Positions 20,118-29,596 are shown, counted from the stretch's first letter. The stretch: DNA of 42,230 nucleotides from Thermodesulfobacteriota bacterium (GCA_030837545.1 JAUPKI010000024.1:1-42230); one strand, 5' to 3'. Program-made: numbers and translations. Notes: a model not told the origin generated them from the sequence alone.

Positions 20118-21358
20118 AAAACAAGCTCATCCTGAGCTTTCTCGCCCTGCTCCTGATCGTCATGGTGGTTGTAGTCGCCGCTCAGCAGATTACAGACAAC
20201 GTCATTACGGCCCTGGGTGTCTCGGCTGCACTGGCCCTGGCCGCCGGAATCATCTTCGGCGGCATTTTTTCAAGGTCCATTGTGAGACGGCTAAACAGCC
20301 TGAGCAGTGTGGCCAAAGAGATCAGTCATGGGGACCTTTCAAAGGAAATCCCCTTTCTGTCCCAAGACGAAATCCGGGATCTCGAAGAGGTCTTTGCCGC
20401 GATGGTCAGGGATCTGAGGGAAATTATTTCGGAGATAAAGGACGTCTCCACCCGGATCGAAGAGACCGGCAGAAATCTCGGCGTCCAGATAGAAAAGGTC
20501 CTGTCCAGCAGCCGGGAAATCGACGAGTCCGCCCTGGCAATTGCCAAGGGCTCGGAAACGCAAAGCCTCATCGTCCAGAAGACATCTCTCGTCCTCGAGA
20601 AAAGCCTGGAACAGATGGACGAGGCATCTCGACAGTCCGCCCAGACCGTATCCAAGACCACTGACGCGCTGCAAAAGACCGAAGTGGGCGAAGCCAAGGC
20701 CCGCGAGACCCTGCATTACCTGGAAGATGTCCTCAAACAGACGGTGGAGAACGCAGAACCGATATATCGGTTATCCGGCAAGGTGGAAAAGATCAAGATG
20801 GTCATGCGCGTCATCGAAGAACTCTCCCAGAAGACCGATCTCCTTTCCCTAAACGCCTCCATCGAGGCCACCAGGGCCGGGGAAATGGGAAAGGGATTTG
20901 CCCTTGTGGCGAACGAGATACGCAACATGGCAGAAAACTCCAGGAACTCGTCCCATGAGATCCGGGCGGTTGTAGATGATATCTTCGAGGACAACAAGGC
21001 CGTCATCGCGGCCCTCAGGAAGAGCGAGGAGGATATCAACAAGGGCCGCGGGATCATTCACGGCATCGTTGGGACCTTCGGCGAGATGCTTTCCGGGGTC
21101 AAAGAAATCTCGACTGAGGTAAGAGAGGTGGGGGAAATAACCCGAAAGCAGGTAAAAGAGATGAGGGGATTGCTCCACCAGTTCCAGGAACTCTCCAGAC
21201 TGGCACACGAGAATTTTGTATCGACCCAAAAGACGACCATCGGCACGAAAAGCCAGAAAGAGGAAATTATGGAGATCGTCAGGGCGGCCAAGTCATTGAA
21301 TGTCCTGTCCCAGAAAATGATGGAAACTCAGGAGCGATTCAGACTCCGCGGGGCGTAA
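20099..21358 (+). CDS. Methyl-accepting chemotaxis protein lacking a periplasmic sensor
   Basis: Two adjacent hydrophobic segments, HAMP-like region, and signalling tip VIEELSQKTDLLSLNASIEATRAGEMGKGFALVANEIRNMAENS. Confidence 0.93.
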   Translation: MHRTSIKNKLILSFLALLLIVMVVVVAAQQITDNVITALGVSAALALAAGIIFGGIFSRSIVRRLNSLSSVAKEISHGDLSKEIPFLSQDEIRDLEEVFAAMVRDLREIISEIKDVSTRIEETGRNLGVQIEKVLSSSREIDESALAIAKGSETQSLIVQKTSLVLEKSLEQMDEASRQSAQTVSKTTDALQKTEVGEAKARETLHYLEDVLKQTVENAEPIYRLSGKVEKIKMVMRVIEELSQKTDLLSLNASIEATRAGEMGKGFALVANEIRNMAENSRNSSHEIRAVVDDIFEDNKAVIAALRKSEEDINKGRGIIHGIVGTFGEMLSGVKEISTEVREVGEITRKQVKEMRGLLHQFQELSRLAHENFVSTQKTTIGTKSQKEEIMEIVRAAKSLNVLSQKMMETQERFRLRGA

Positions 21359-21361
21359 GAA

Positions 21362-21757
21362 ATGGACTGTTTTGTATTTGAGGCGGCAGGAAAGCACCTG
21401 GGAATTGAGGCCCGATACATCTATCGCATTGCCGACGAGGTGAGGGTGGCCCCTGTTCCCCTTCTCCCCTCCTGCCATGTGGGAATTATCTATTACAGAG
21501 GCGACCTGTTTGATGTTATCGATGCCGGCCGGCTTCTGGGGAAAGAAGGCCGCCTCTCCGACAAACCCTCCTATGTGATCCTCATGAAATGGGATCAGCG
21601 GAAACTGGGTCTGATACCGGAGCGCATTGTGGGGATAACCTGGGTCGAAGATGCGAAGGCCACAGACACGGTCTTCACCAAGGATGGACTCGCCATTCAC
21701 ATGATTACCCCCGAAAAAATCTGGGATACCCTATCGGAACTCCCCTATGGACATTGA
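21362..21757 (+). CDS. CheW-like adaptor protein
   Basis: 131-aa CheW-like fold pattern (FEAAGKHLGIEARYIYRIADEVRVAPVPLLPSCHVGIIYYRGDLFDVIDAGRLLG), lying between MCP and CheA. Confidence 0.85.
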   Translation: MDCFVFEAAGKHLGIEARYIYRIADEVRVAPVPLLPSCHVGIIYYRGDLFDVIDAGRLLGKEGRLSDKPSYVILMKWDQRKLGLIPERIVGITWVEDAKATDTVFTKDGLAIHMITPEKIWDTLSELPYGH

Positions 21758-23309
21758 CAAGTACAAAAGAATCTTCATCCAGGAATCCGGCAAGTATCTC
21801 CAGGACCTGAATACGGACCTCATTCGAGGGGAACATGACCTCCTGAACCGGAGTCTCTGGAGCGACATCCACGGCAAAATCCATTCCATCAAGGGAATGG
21901 CCCGCGCACTCAACCTGGATGCCGTATCCGGGCTGTGCCACTCCATGGAGGGATGGTGCAAGGAGTTTCAAGGGGGAACCATGACGCCTAATGCCGATGC
22001 CGTGCAGGTGCTGATGGACGGGGCAGAGCTGCTTAAGGGGCTGGTGGCGGCGACGGCCGAAGGCGCCGCTCCTGAGGCTTCACCACAGCTCGACAGGATC
22101 AGCGCGCTGCTGGCCCAACGCCCGGATAAGTTGATACCCCAGACACAGCCCGACACACACCCCGTTTCTTCTCCCTCAAAAATCGACCATATCCGCGTTG
22201 AATATTCGCTGATCGAAGAGCTCCTTGCCCGTTCTCAGGAAATCATCCTGCTGGAAAAGACCCTCCCTCCCCTTTCTCAAGAACAGATATCGTCCGGGCT
22301 GAGAGGCTGGATAGACCATTATATGGCCATGTTGAGAGGTCTTCACTTTCAGTTGGCCCGCCTGAGGCTGATGCCCGTCCAGGATTTCGTTTCCCTATTT
22401 GACAAGCCCGTCCGGGACCTGGCCAGGAACTACCATAGGGAGGTCAGGCTTGAGATGGTGGGGGGGGAACTCCAGGTGGATATCGGACTCATGGAGCGTC
22501 TGAGAGAGCCCTTCATGCACCTCTTGCGCAATGCCATTGCCCACGGAATCGAGCTGCCTGACGAACGGGAAAGATCGGGCAAAAACCGGGAGGGCAAGAT
22601 CGTTTTTGAGGCGGACAAACGAGGAGATAGCCTGGTGCTCACTGTAAGCGACGATGGCAGAGGCATCGATCAAACGGCTATTCAGCGCTACCTCAGGGGC
22701 ACGATGGGCATGTCTGATCAAGAGATCAGCGGCATGCCCCGTGAGGAATTCCTCCATACCATCCTCCGTGTCGATTACTCCTCTGCAGACGCTACGAACC
22801 AACTCGCAGGGAGAGGGATCGGGATGGATGTGATCGCAAAGGCCATCCAATACCTGAGCGGTTCCCTCGCCATTCAGTCAGAGCCGCTCGAGGGAACACA
22901 GTTTGTCATTAAGCTCCCCCTCTCTCTTTCCATTGTGTACGCGATCGTCTTTAAGATAGGCCCATACACCCTCTCTGTGCCGACGTCCCATGTCGCGTCG
23001 ATTGAAAGGGCAGAAGCCACATCCGCAGAACAGGGCGGAGATCTTTATGACTTGTGGGACAGACTCGGGATACATCCCGGCACGAGAAAATCGACCCATA
23101 TCCTGAAGCTCAGGCAGCCCCCCGCAATCGACGATTCAATCCCTACGGAACCCCCCCCCTCGCGGTTTGCCGTTGACGCGGTCATCGGCAACATGCCCCT
23201 CATGGTCATGCCCTCGGGGGAACTCCTGGCCCGGACCGGGTCTTTTGCCGGCGTCGGCATCATGGAAAACGGCGACCTGTCGATCCTTCTGGATATGGAA
23301 AAGCTTTAA
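21747..23309 (+). CDS. CheA-like histidine kinase (Hpt, HATPase, CheW-like C-terminus)
   Basis: IHSIKGMARAL Hpt motif, HLLRNAIAHGIELPDER N-box, SDDGRGID G1, AGRGIGMDVI G2. Confidence 0.93.
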   Translation: MDIDKYKRIFIQESGKYLQDLNTDLIRGEHDLLNRSLWSDIHGKIHSIKGMARALNLDAVSGLCHSMEGWCKEFQGGTMTPNADAVQVLMDGAELLKGLVAATAEGAAPEASPQLDRISALLAQRPDKLIPQTQPDTHPVSSPSKIDHIRVEYSLIEELLARSQEIILLEKTLPPLSQEQISSGLRGWIDHYMAMLRGLHFQLARLRLMPVQDFVSLFDKPVRDLARNYHREVRLEMVGGELQVDIGLMERLREPFMHLLRNAIAHGIELPDERERSGKNREGKIVFEADKRGDSLVLTVSDDGRGIDQTAIQRYLRGTMGMSDQEISGMPREEFLHTILRVDYSSADATNQLAGRGIGMDVIAKAIQYLSGSLAIQSEPLEGTQFVIKLPLSLSIVYAIVFKIGPYTLSVPTSHVASIERAEATSAEQGGDLYDLWDRLGIHPGTRKSTHILKLRQPPAIDDSIPTEPPPSRFAVDAVIGNMPLMVMPSGELLARTGSFAGVGIMENGDLSILLDMEKL

Positions 23310-23381
23310 AGGATCACCATCCAGGGAGGCCGTGGCGAACCATCAAAGGGGATACGGACAACCTATTCAAAGGAGTCTGTT

Positions 23382-24509
23382 ATGGAGCTACAACGACGAG
23401 AGCATCCTGTTTTCATTTGGAATCCGTTTTTTCGAAAGGGTTGGCCAGTCACTGAAAGGGTAGTCCTTCTCGCAATGGCAATTGCTTTCCTCATACCCCT
23501 GTTGTCGCTGGAAAGGCCTGCCGGAGCCGCAGTGTCAATAACCGCAACCCATCAATCTGCTAATGACTTCAGCAATATACCTGCCTCATATTTTACACAG
23601 GTGCGATCAACATTTCACATTTACTATGGCCATACCTCCCACGGAAGCCAGGTGGTCACCGGGCTCAACATGCTCCAAAGCCAGGATTCGGAGCGCTATG
23701 CCATACCTGACATTTACGATGACTACAACATTGATCTGGGAGATCCGGCCTGGGAAACTGATACCCGGAATTATCTCAGCGGCCATCCGGAGACCAACCT
23801 GGTCATGTGGTCCTGGTGCGGGCAATTGTCTAATGAAGACACTGATGTGAGTGATTATTTCAGCAGGATGAATGGCCTCATCAACGACTTTCCAGGCGTT
23901 ACCTTTGTCTACATGACAGGGCATCTGGACGGCGGCGGCACAACAGGGACCCTGTACACGCACAACAACCAGATTCGCGCCTATTGCCATACAAACAACA
24001 AGGTCCTCTTCGATTTTGCCGACATCGAGAGCTATAACCCAGATGGCACCTACTATCCCTATGGCTCGGACTGGTGCGAGTGGTGCACCGACTGGTGTGA
24101 AACCCATAGTTGTCCCAGCTATGGTTGTGAAGATTGCGCCCATTCGCAGTGCTTCAACTGCTACCGGAAAGGAAGGGCCTTCTGGTGGTTGCTGGCAAGG
24201 ATAGCGGGATGGAACCCCTCTGCGACAGTCTTCTACGTCCATCCAAACGGGACCTGCGGGAACAATCATCCCTGCTACACGACCATTCAGGCAGCCATGA
24301 CCGCAGCCGGCGACGGCATCGAGATCAGAGTTGCCGGGAGGACCTTCAACGAGGCCCCGACAAAGGGCACGACCGGCACGGTGACCCTCACCGGGGGGTG
24401 GAACGATGCATTCACAGGACAGACGGGGACAACCGAAATGTACGCACCGGTTGTAACAGGAGGGGCGATCGTAAGGCTGCTGCCTAACATCCGGGTGGTT
24501 GCCCCTTAG
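23382..24509 (+). CDS. Secreted Cys-rich protein, possible SGNH-like domain plus beta-helix start
   Basis: Signal-like N-terminus (VVLLAMAIAFLIPLLSLERPAGAA), GHTSHGSQ and GHLDGGG motifs, Cys-rich WCEWCTDWCETHSCPSYGCEDCAHSQCFNC, then DUF1565-like YVHPNGTCGNNHPCYTTIQAAMTAAGDGIEIRVAG. Confidence 0.75.
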   Translation: MELQRREHPVFIWNPFFRKGWPVTERVVLLAMAIAFLIPLLSLERPAGAAVSITATHQSANDFSNIPASYFTQVRSTFHIYYGHTSHGSQVVTGLNMLQSQDSERYAIPDIYDDYNIDLGDPAWETDTRNYLSGHPETNLVMWSWCGQLSNEDTDVSDYFSRMNGLINDFPGVTFVYMTGHLDGGGTTGTLYTHNNQIRAYCHTNNKVLFDFADIESYNPDGTYYPYGSDWCEWCTDWCETHSCPSYGCEDCAHSQCFNCYRKGRAFWWLLARIAGWNPSATVFYVHPNGTCGNNHPCYTTIQAAMTAAGDGIEIRVAGRTFNEAPTKGTTGTVTLTGGWNDAFTGQTGTTEMYAPVVTGGAIVRLLPNIRVVAP

Positions 24510-24567
24510 AGATAAGGATTCGGGGCCAGTCTGATCATAGAGTAGCCTTCTCCCCATGCGACTTTGT

Positions 24568-24628
24568 TGTGGGAGCGTCTTTTAGCCGCGATATTCCCGT
24601 GCGTCGCGGATAGAAATCCGCTCTCACA
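24568..24628. repeat. REP-like inverted pair (REPIN-like)
   Basis: tgtgggagcgtcttttagccgcga ... tcgcggatagaaatccgctctcaca: two head-to-head related arms in an intergenic gap. Confidence 0.6.
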
Positions 24629-24694
24629 GGGATCTCTAAAGCGACTGAGCACGGTGACATAATTGAAGTTTCAAAGGAGAAATGCAGGTGAAGG

Positions 24695-26239
24695 ATGGCG
24701 CGATATTTGAGAGCAGCTATTCGGTTATCCCTTGTCCTTTCAGTTTTAGTGCCTTCCATCGGCTTTGGCGAGAGGCTTCAGACATCGGATCTCATGTATC
24801 AAGGCGCCTTCCGCCTACCCGAAAATTTCAACTGGGGCGCCCGGGGTCTTTCCTACTATCCCTTAGGAAACAGCGGCGCAGGTTCCTTGCTGGTAACCGG
24901 TTTTGAAGGCCTCACAGGCGGATTCGCCAATTATGGTGAGGTATCCATCCCCACGCCTCAACAGGAAGCCAACTGGGAAGATCTCCCCATGGCAGCATTC
25001 TTGAGGCCCCTGATGCCCTTTGATGGAGGACTTGTGCAGGCGCTCGAAGGAGACTCCGTGTTTGTCTCCGGCATCCAGTATGTACCACGTCAGGGGACCC
25101 AGACGGCAGACAAGATCTACGGGTCACTCAATGAATGGTATCCTGAAGGGGACTTTGGCGATGACTCCTTTCCCACTATCTGGCTCAGCAACTTGAATGG
25201 TTCCAGCGCTCGGGGGCTCTTCTATGTGGGGCCCCAGCCCCAGACCGCACCCTATCATGGCAGAAAGATGGGGGAATATCTCTTTACCGTGCCCCAATCG
25301 TATGCAGACACCTATCTGGGCGGCCGCATTCTCATAACCGGCCGGTCCCGGGGAACGCCGGTCGGTTCGGAACCGGTCACAACCCAGGGCGGTTCTCAAG
25401 GCCCCACCCTGTTCGCCATTGAGCCCTGGCAGATCGATAGTCCGGCGGCCAACGCCAGCATGGACGCTCTTCCCATTCTTTACTACCGGGCCGCTTATCC
25501 AGGCTGTGCAGGACCGGATATCGGGGCAAATGGCGAAAATGTGGACTGTGACTACGAGTTTTCGGATCAGGTGTTTAGGATGTGCGACGCCTGGTCCGGG
25601 GCCGGTTTTGTGGAAAGCGGATCAAAGCGAGCCATCCTCATTCTGGGGCAGAAATCAAGCACCAACTGCTACTACTGCGGCGATCCGGTTGACCCTACTG
25701 GATGCCCCTATGCCACAACCCCGCCGGCGTGCGCCACCTACTGGTGCAATGAAAGCCGGGGGTATCACTGCGGCCCCTATGAACGCCAGGTCATCTTCTA
25801 CGACACGGACGAATTGGGGCAGGCTGCGAAGGGTCTTCGCGATCCATGGACCGTCCTCCCCTATGCCCTCTGGCGTCCCACAACCTTCTATTTACAGGGA
25901 TACACCTGCGGCGATGTGGGCGGCATGGCGGTGGACCCGACCCGTGGACGGGTATTTATGGTCGAAAGGGGCCTAGGAGAAGGGGACATCAATGCCGCGG
26001 CAGTCCATGTCTGGACGGTTAGCGCTTCTTCATGCCCGACCTGCTCCGGTGATGAAGTGACCCTGAACGTAGCGTTCCCTGCGGGAAAGACCTGTGCGTG
26101 CACGGCTAAAACATCCATCACTCTCGGCTCCGGAGTGGTGATCCCCCGCGACGCCACAGTCACTTTCATTGCCCCGCTTGTGACCATCCAGCCCGGCGTC
26201 ACCATTGAAAATGGCGCGGTGGTCCATATCCGCCAATAA
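24695..26239 (+). CDS. Secreted Cys-rich protein of unknown function with shared C-terminal domain
   Basis: Signal-like N-terminus (LRAAIRLSLVLSVLVPSIGFG); NCYYCGDPVDPTGCP...CATYWCNESRGYHCGPYERQ; C-terminal CPTCSGDEVTLNVAFP...GAVVHIRQ. Confidence 0.8.
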   Translation: MARYLRAAIRLSLVLSVLVPSIGFGERLQTSDLMYQGAFRLPENFNWGARGLSYYPLGNSGAGSLLVTGFEGLTGGFANYGEVSIPTPQQEANWEDLPMAAFLRPLMPFDGGLVQALEGDSVFVSGIQYVPRQGTQTADKIYGSLNEWYPEGDFGDDSFPTIWLSNLNGSSARGLFYVGPQPQTAPYHGRKMGEYLFTVPQSYADTYLGGRILITGRSRGTPVGSEPVTTQGGSQGPTLFAIEPWQIDSPAANASMDALPILYYRAAYPGCAGPDIGANGENVDCDYEFSDQVFRMCDAWSGAGFVESGSKRAILILGQKSSTNCYYCGDPVDPTGCPYATTPPACATYWCNESRGYHCGPYERQVIFYDTDELGQAAKGLRDPWTVLPYALWRPTTFYLQGYTCGDVGGMAVDPTRGRVFMVERGLGEGDINAAAVHVWTVSASSCPTCSGDEVTLNVAFPAGKTCACTAKTSITLGSGVVIPRDATVTFIAPLVTIQPGVTIENGAVVHIRQ

Positions 26240-26445
26240 GACCCAAAAATTGTCTCGCACAGAGGCGAAAAGCCACAGAGAAACAGCCAGACCCAAACAC
26301 TGAAAAAGCCGAGGATGCCGCGTTGAGACATTTTTGCAAACCATGACTGCAAAAACAAAAGGCTCTTTGTGTCTTGGTGTCTCCGTGTGAAATACTTCTG
26401 TTTTGTGCTGTGCTCTATTATTGATAACAACAAGCGAGGCGTACG

Positions 26446-27918
26446 ATGAAAAGCGAGCGATTATGCTTGATCTTCGGCATCCTGTTTCTTCTTTTCCCTG
26501 TGCATAGTTACGCTGCCACCTACTATGTGTCGCCTACAGGGAATGATGAATCTGCCGGATCGTCATCCGCTCCCTGGCGCACGCTGCAGCATGCGGCGGA
26601 CAAGGTCATTGCAGGGGACACGGTCATGATCAGAAGCGGCGTCTATGCAGGGTTCAGGGCAAAATCGGGCGGTTCACCCGGACTCGCCATCACCTTCAAA
26701 TCCGAGAGCGGTGCCTCTGTGGTTGTCAACGACACAGGACCCGATGCCTGGCATGGAAGTCTGATCAACATTGAAGGATATAATTGGTGGGTGTTGGACG
26801 GTCTGGAGGTCACTGGAGCACCCGACAATGCGGGCATCGACATCCGCGAGGCGGACCACATTACCGTGCGCAACTGCTACTGCCACCACAACAGGAAATG
26901 GGGCATTTTTACAGGATTTGCCGAATACTTCACCGCCGAATACAATGAGTGCGCCTATTCCACGATAGAGCACGGCATCTATCACAGCAACAGCGGGGAC
27001 AACGCCATCATCCGTTTCAACACCTGCCATCACAACAACGGGTGCGGCATTCAGATCAATGCGGATCCTTCCATGGGAGGCGACGGCATCAGCAGTAATT
27101 GCACGGTTACCCACAATGTTTTGTATGAAAACGGTTTCGGCGGGGGATCGGCGATTAACCTGGCCTCTGTTCGTGACAGCCTGATCGCAAATAACCTGAT
27201 TTACAGCAACCATGCCGGCGGGATCGCTGCGTGGGACGATGATCAGGGGGTTGAGTGGGGCAGCAAAAATAACACGTATTACAACAATACAGTTCATATG
27301 CCCTCAGACGGCCGATGGGCCATCAACCTGAAAAACGGCAGCACCGGGTCCAAGGTCTATAACAACATCCTGATCCATGAAAACGCCGCAAGGGGCGGTC
27401 TTGAGATAGACACATCCAGCCTTGCGGGGTTTTCGAGCGACTACAATATCCTTACGCAGGCCAGCGTGGATGAACTCACCATGAGCCTTTCAGCCTGGCA
27501 AGACAACTATTCGCAGGATGCCCACTCGCTTAGTCAAACAGCAGGCCAGAACTTTGTTTCCCCGGGGAGCGATTATCACTTGCTGGCGACAACCCTGGCT
27601 ATCGATGCAGGAAGCCCCCTTCCCGAGATCACAGACGACCTGGATGGGAATGCAAGGCCCCAGGGTGCAGGCTATGACATCGGGGCCTATGAGTTCGTCG
27701 CCCCCTCTTGCCCACCATGTTCCGAGGATGAGGTGGAGTTAACCAACGTCACATTCCCTACAGGGATACCCTGTGAATGTGTCGGCACCATATCCATCAC
27801 CATCGGTTCCGGCGTGATTATTCCAAACGGCGCCACGGTCATTTTCAGGGCGCCCATAGTAGCAATTAAGCCTGGTGTCAGTATTCAACAAGGGGCCGTA
27901 GTCCACATCAGGCAATAA
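26446..27918 (+). CDS. Secreted right-handed parallel beta-helix protein with shared C-terminal domain
   Basis: TYYVSPTGNDESAGSSSAPWRTLQHAADKVIAGDTVMIRSGVYAG, repeated beta-helix rungs, C-terminal CPPCSEDEVELTNVTFP...GAVVHIRQ. Confidence 0.88.
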   Translation: MKSERLCLIFGILFLLFPVHSYAATYYVSPTGNDESAGSSSAPWRTLQHAADKVIAGDTVMIRSGVYAGFRAKSGGSPGLAITFKSESGASVVVNDTGPDAWHGSLINIEGYNWWVLDGLEVTGAPDNAGIDIREADHITVRNCYCHHNRKWGIFTGFAEYFTAEYNECAYSTIEHGIYHSNSGDNAIIRFNTCHHNNGCGIQINADPSMGGDGISSNCTVTHNVLYENGFGGGSAINLASVRDSLIANNLIYSNHAGGIAAWDDDQGVEWGSKNNTYYNNTVHMPSDGRWAINLKNGSTGSKVYNNILIHENAARGGLEIDTSSLAGFSSDYNILTQASVDELTMSLSAWQDNYSQDAHSLSQTAGQNFVSPGSDYHLLATTLAIDAGSPLPEITDDLDGNARPQGAGYDIGAYEFVAPSCPPCSEDEVELTNVTFPTGIPCECVGTISITIGSGVIIPNGATVIFRAPIVAIKPGVSIQQGAVVHIRQ

Positions 27919-28052
27919 GGCGTGGCTTTTTGCTGGAAAGCCTCATTCCTCCGAGCGACAAGGGTGTTTCGAAAAGCCGGATTAAATTGGGCCGAAGAAG
28001 GCCTGCCATATGCACAGAAGAAAGATTATCGTTTTCAGCGTCGTTGATCTGA

Positions 28053-28928
28053 TCAATGAGTCACAGCCGCCTGGTACAGCGGCAATAGCCGTGTAAACAA
28101 TTGAGCGACATTCCCGACAATATCCCGCCCGCTCGCCACGGCTTCGTTTTTGTCGATGGTGCGGACAAGTTGCAAATCGAAGGGCCTCGTTTCCGGCGCA
28201 TCATTGATATATCCTGCCAGAGCTTCTTTACTCGGTTGACGTCCGTTCTCATCGGTGCACCAGCCGTCATCTGAAGCCAGCAGGGCGCCTGAGGAGGGAC
28301 TTGTGAGGTTACAAAAGCTCAAATTGTCCTTGACGGCTATTGCATGAAGCATCTCCTCGTTTTCCTGCTGCGTCAGCCATCCGCTAAAAGCTTTCCAATC
28401 GGTTGACGTGCCTCCTTTGGCATCAGGGCGTGCTACTCGGAATCCATAATAAAGGGCCCGGTGGTCCACTCTGACAAAAAACCTGGTCTGATAATCAGTT
28501 TCCGCATGAACGTGGTGTTCGATATCCTGCACATGCATTTCAGGTTTGTTGCCGAATGCCCAGGAATTGAACTTAAACTGTGTGGTGTCGATTTTTTGAG
28601 CTACTGCCGCACCTAGCTGGCTGCGGGAGCGCCAGATCGTTCCGTATGCACTCTTTTTGAAGTCCGTCGGCGCAAAACCGGAAAACACGGTTTTTTCCCT
28701 GTTCGAGGTGGACTTAGGGGAAGGTTTACCGGCGGACTCCCGTTCCTGTTTTTCCCTATGCCTGCGCTCCGCAATGCGAAGCTGCAGCTCGATATCTGTG
28801 AGGATCTCTTCGCCGTTTTCCCATCGGATAATCATCTCGTCTTTATTGATGGAAATGACCCGGAAGACACCTTTTTCATTTTCGTACTGTCCGTCAACGC
28901 TAAATTCGAACTCTGCCGGCTTGTCCAT
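28053..28928 (-). CDS. Two-part protein of unknown function
   Basis: N-terminal YENEKGVFRVISINKDEMIIRWENGEEILTDIELQLRIAERRHREKQERE small beta-domain plus helix, then a ~200-aa unique domain. Confidence 0.65.
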   Translation of the reverse strand: MDKPAEFEFSVDGQYENEKGVFRVISINKDEMIIRWENGEEILTDIELQLRIAERRHREKQERESAGKPSPKSTSNREKTVFSGFAPTDFKKSAYGTIWRSRSQLGAAVAQKIDTTQFKFNSWAFGNKPEMHVQDIEHHVHAETDYQTRFFVRVDHRALYYGFRVARPDAKGGTSTDWKAFSGWLTQQENEEMLHAIAVKDNLSFCNLTSPSSGALLASDDGWCTDENGRQPSKEALAGYINDAPETRPFDLQLVRTIDKNEAVASGRDIVGNVAQLFTRLLPLYQAAVTH

Positions 28929-29021
28929 GGGACCTCCTTTGGCTTAGATGATCAAATTGCTCGCACTACAATACAAAAAAATTGAATACCTGAAAGGAAC
29001 ATAAGGAACCCAGTTCGGCCG

Positions 29022-29186
29022 CTAAGGGGAGGGAAAACGCTTATCTTTTTCACCTTTACGACGGCGAATCGTATTGCCTGTGCCTGATTGGAGTTTTGGT
29101 TGTTTTTGTTTCACTTCGTCTTGATCCAGTTGATTGAGCATCTTCCTAAGTTTTTCATCTAATTGATTTCGTGTACTTTCGGTCAT
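29022..29186 (-). CDS. Small basic protein of unknown function
   Basis: MTESTRNQLDEKLRKMLNQLDQDEVKQKQPKLQSGTGNTIRRRKGEKDKRFPSP; internal Met of the 68-aa ORF is the likelier start. Confidence 0.4.
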   Translation of the reverse strand: MTESTRNQLDEKLRKMLNQLDQDEVKQKQPKLQSGTGNTIRRRKGEKDKRFPSP

Positions 29187-29434
29187 TATGAATCCTTTTT
29201 CTGTTTGCTGGTGTAGAAATGTTAACATTTTTACCGATGAATGATGTCCATAACATCATGAGAGGAGTCTCACAAATCGTGCATATCAGTACATCATTCC
29301 CGCGCTTGTGGGCTTATAGTCTGAGTTTTTGAGGGGGTACCGGCTATCTGAGTTGCTTCGTGTTCAAAGTCAAAGCAAAGAGAGTCAAAGAGAAGGGTAT
29401 AGGCATAAAATGGAGACACCCTTGAATTATTTCT

Positions 29435-29596
29435 TTAGCCTTTGGCGATCCATTGATCAATGACCTCTTTGTCAAATCGCCAGACCCTACCAATTCGAAC
29501 TGCAGGGATTTTACCTTCCTTGGATAATTTACATATTGTTATTTGATGCAATTGTAAATAGTTAGCCATTTCTTTGGTTGTCATAATCTGGGCCAA
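29435..29596 (-). CDS. Excisionase-family helix-turn-helix protein (HTH_17-like)
   Basis: Own translation, not in the ORF track: (L)AQIMTTKEMANYLQLHQITICKLSKEGKIPAVRIGRVWRFDKEVIDQWIAKG*; TTG start 8 nt after gaggag, or ATG at 29584. Confidence 0.85.
   Translation of the reverse strand: MAQIMTTKEMANYLQLHQITICKLSKEGKIPAVRIGRVWRFDKEVIDQWIAKG

Noticed and set aside
23607-24557. 316-aa - strand ORF
   Set aside because: Antisense to the secreted Cys-rich gene, which has a signal peptide and family-like motifs.
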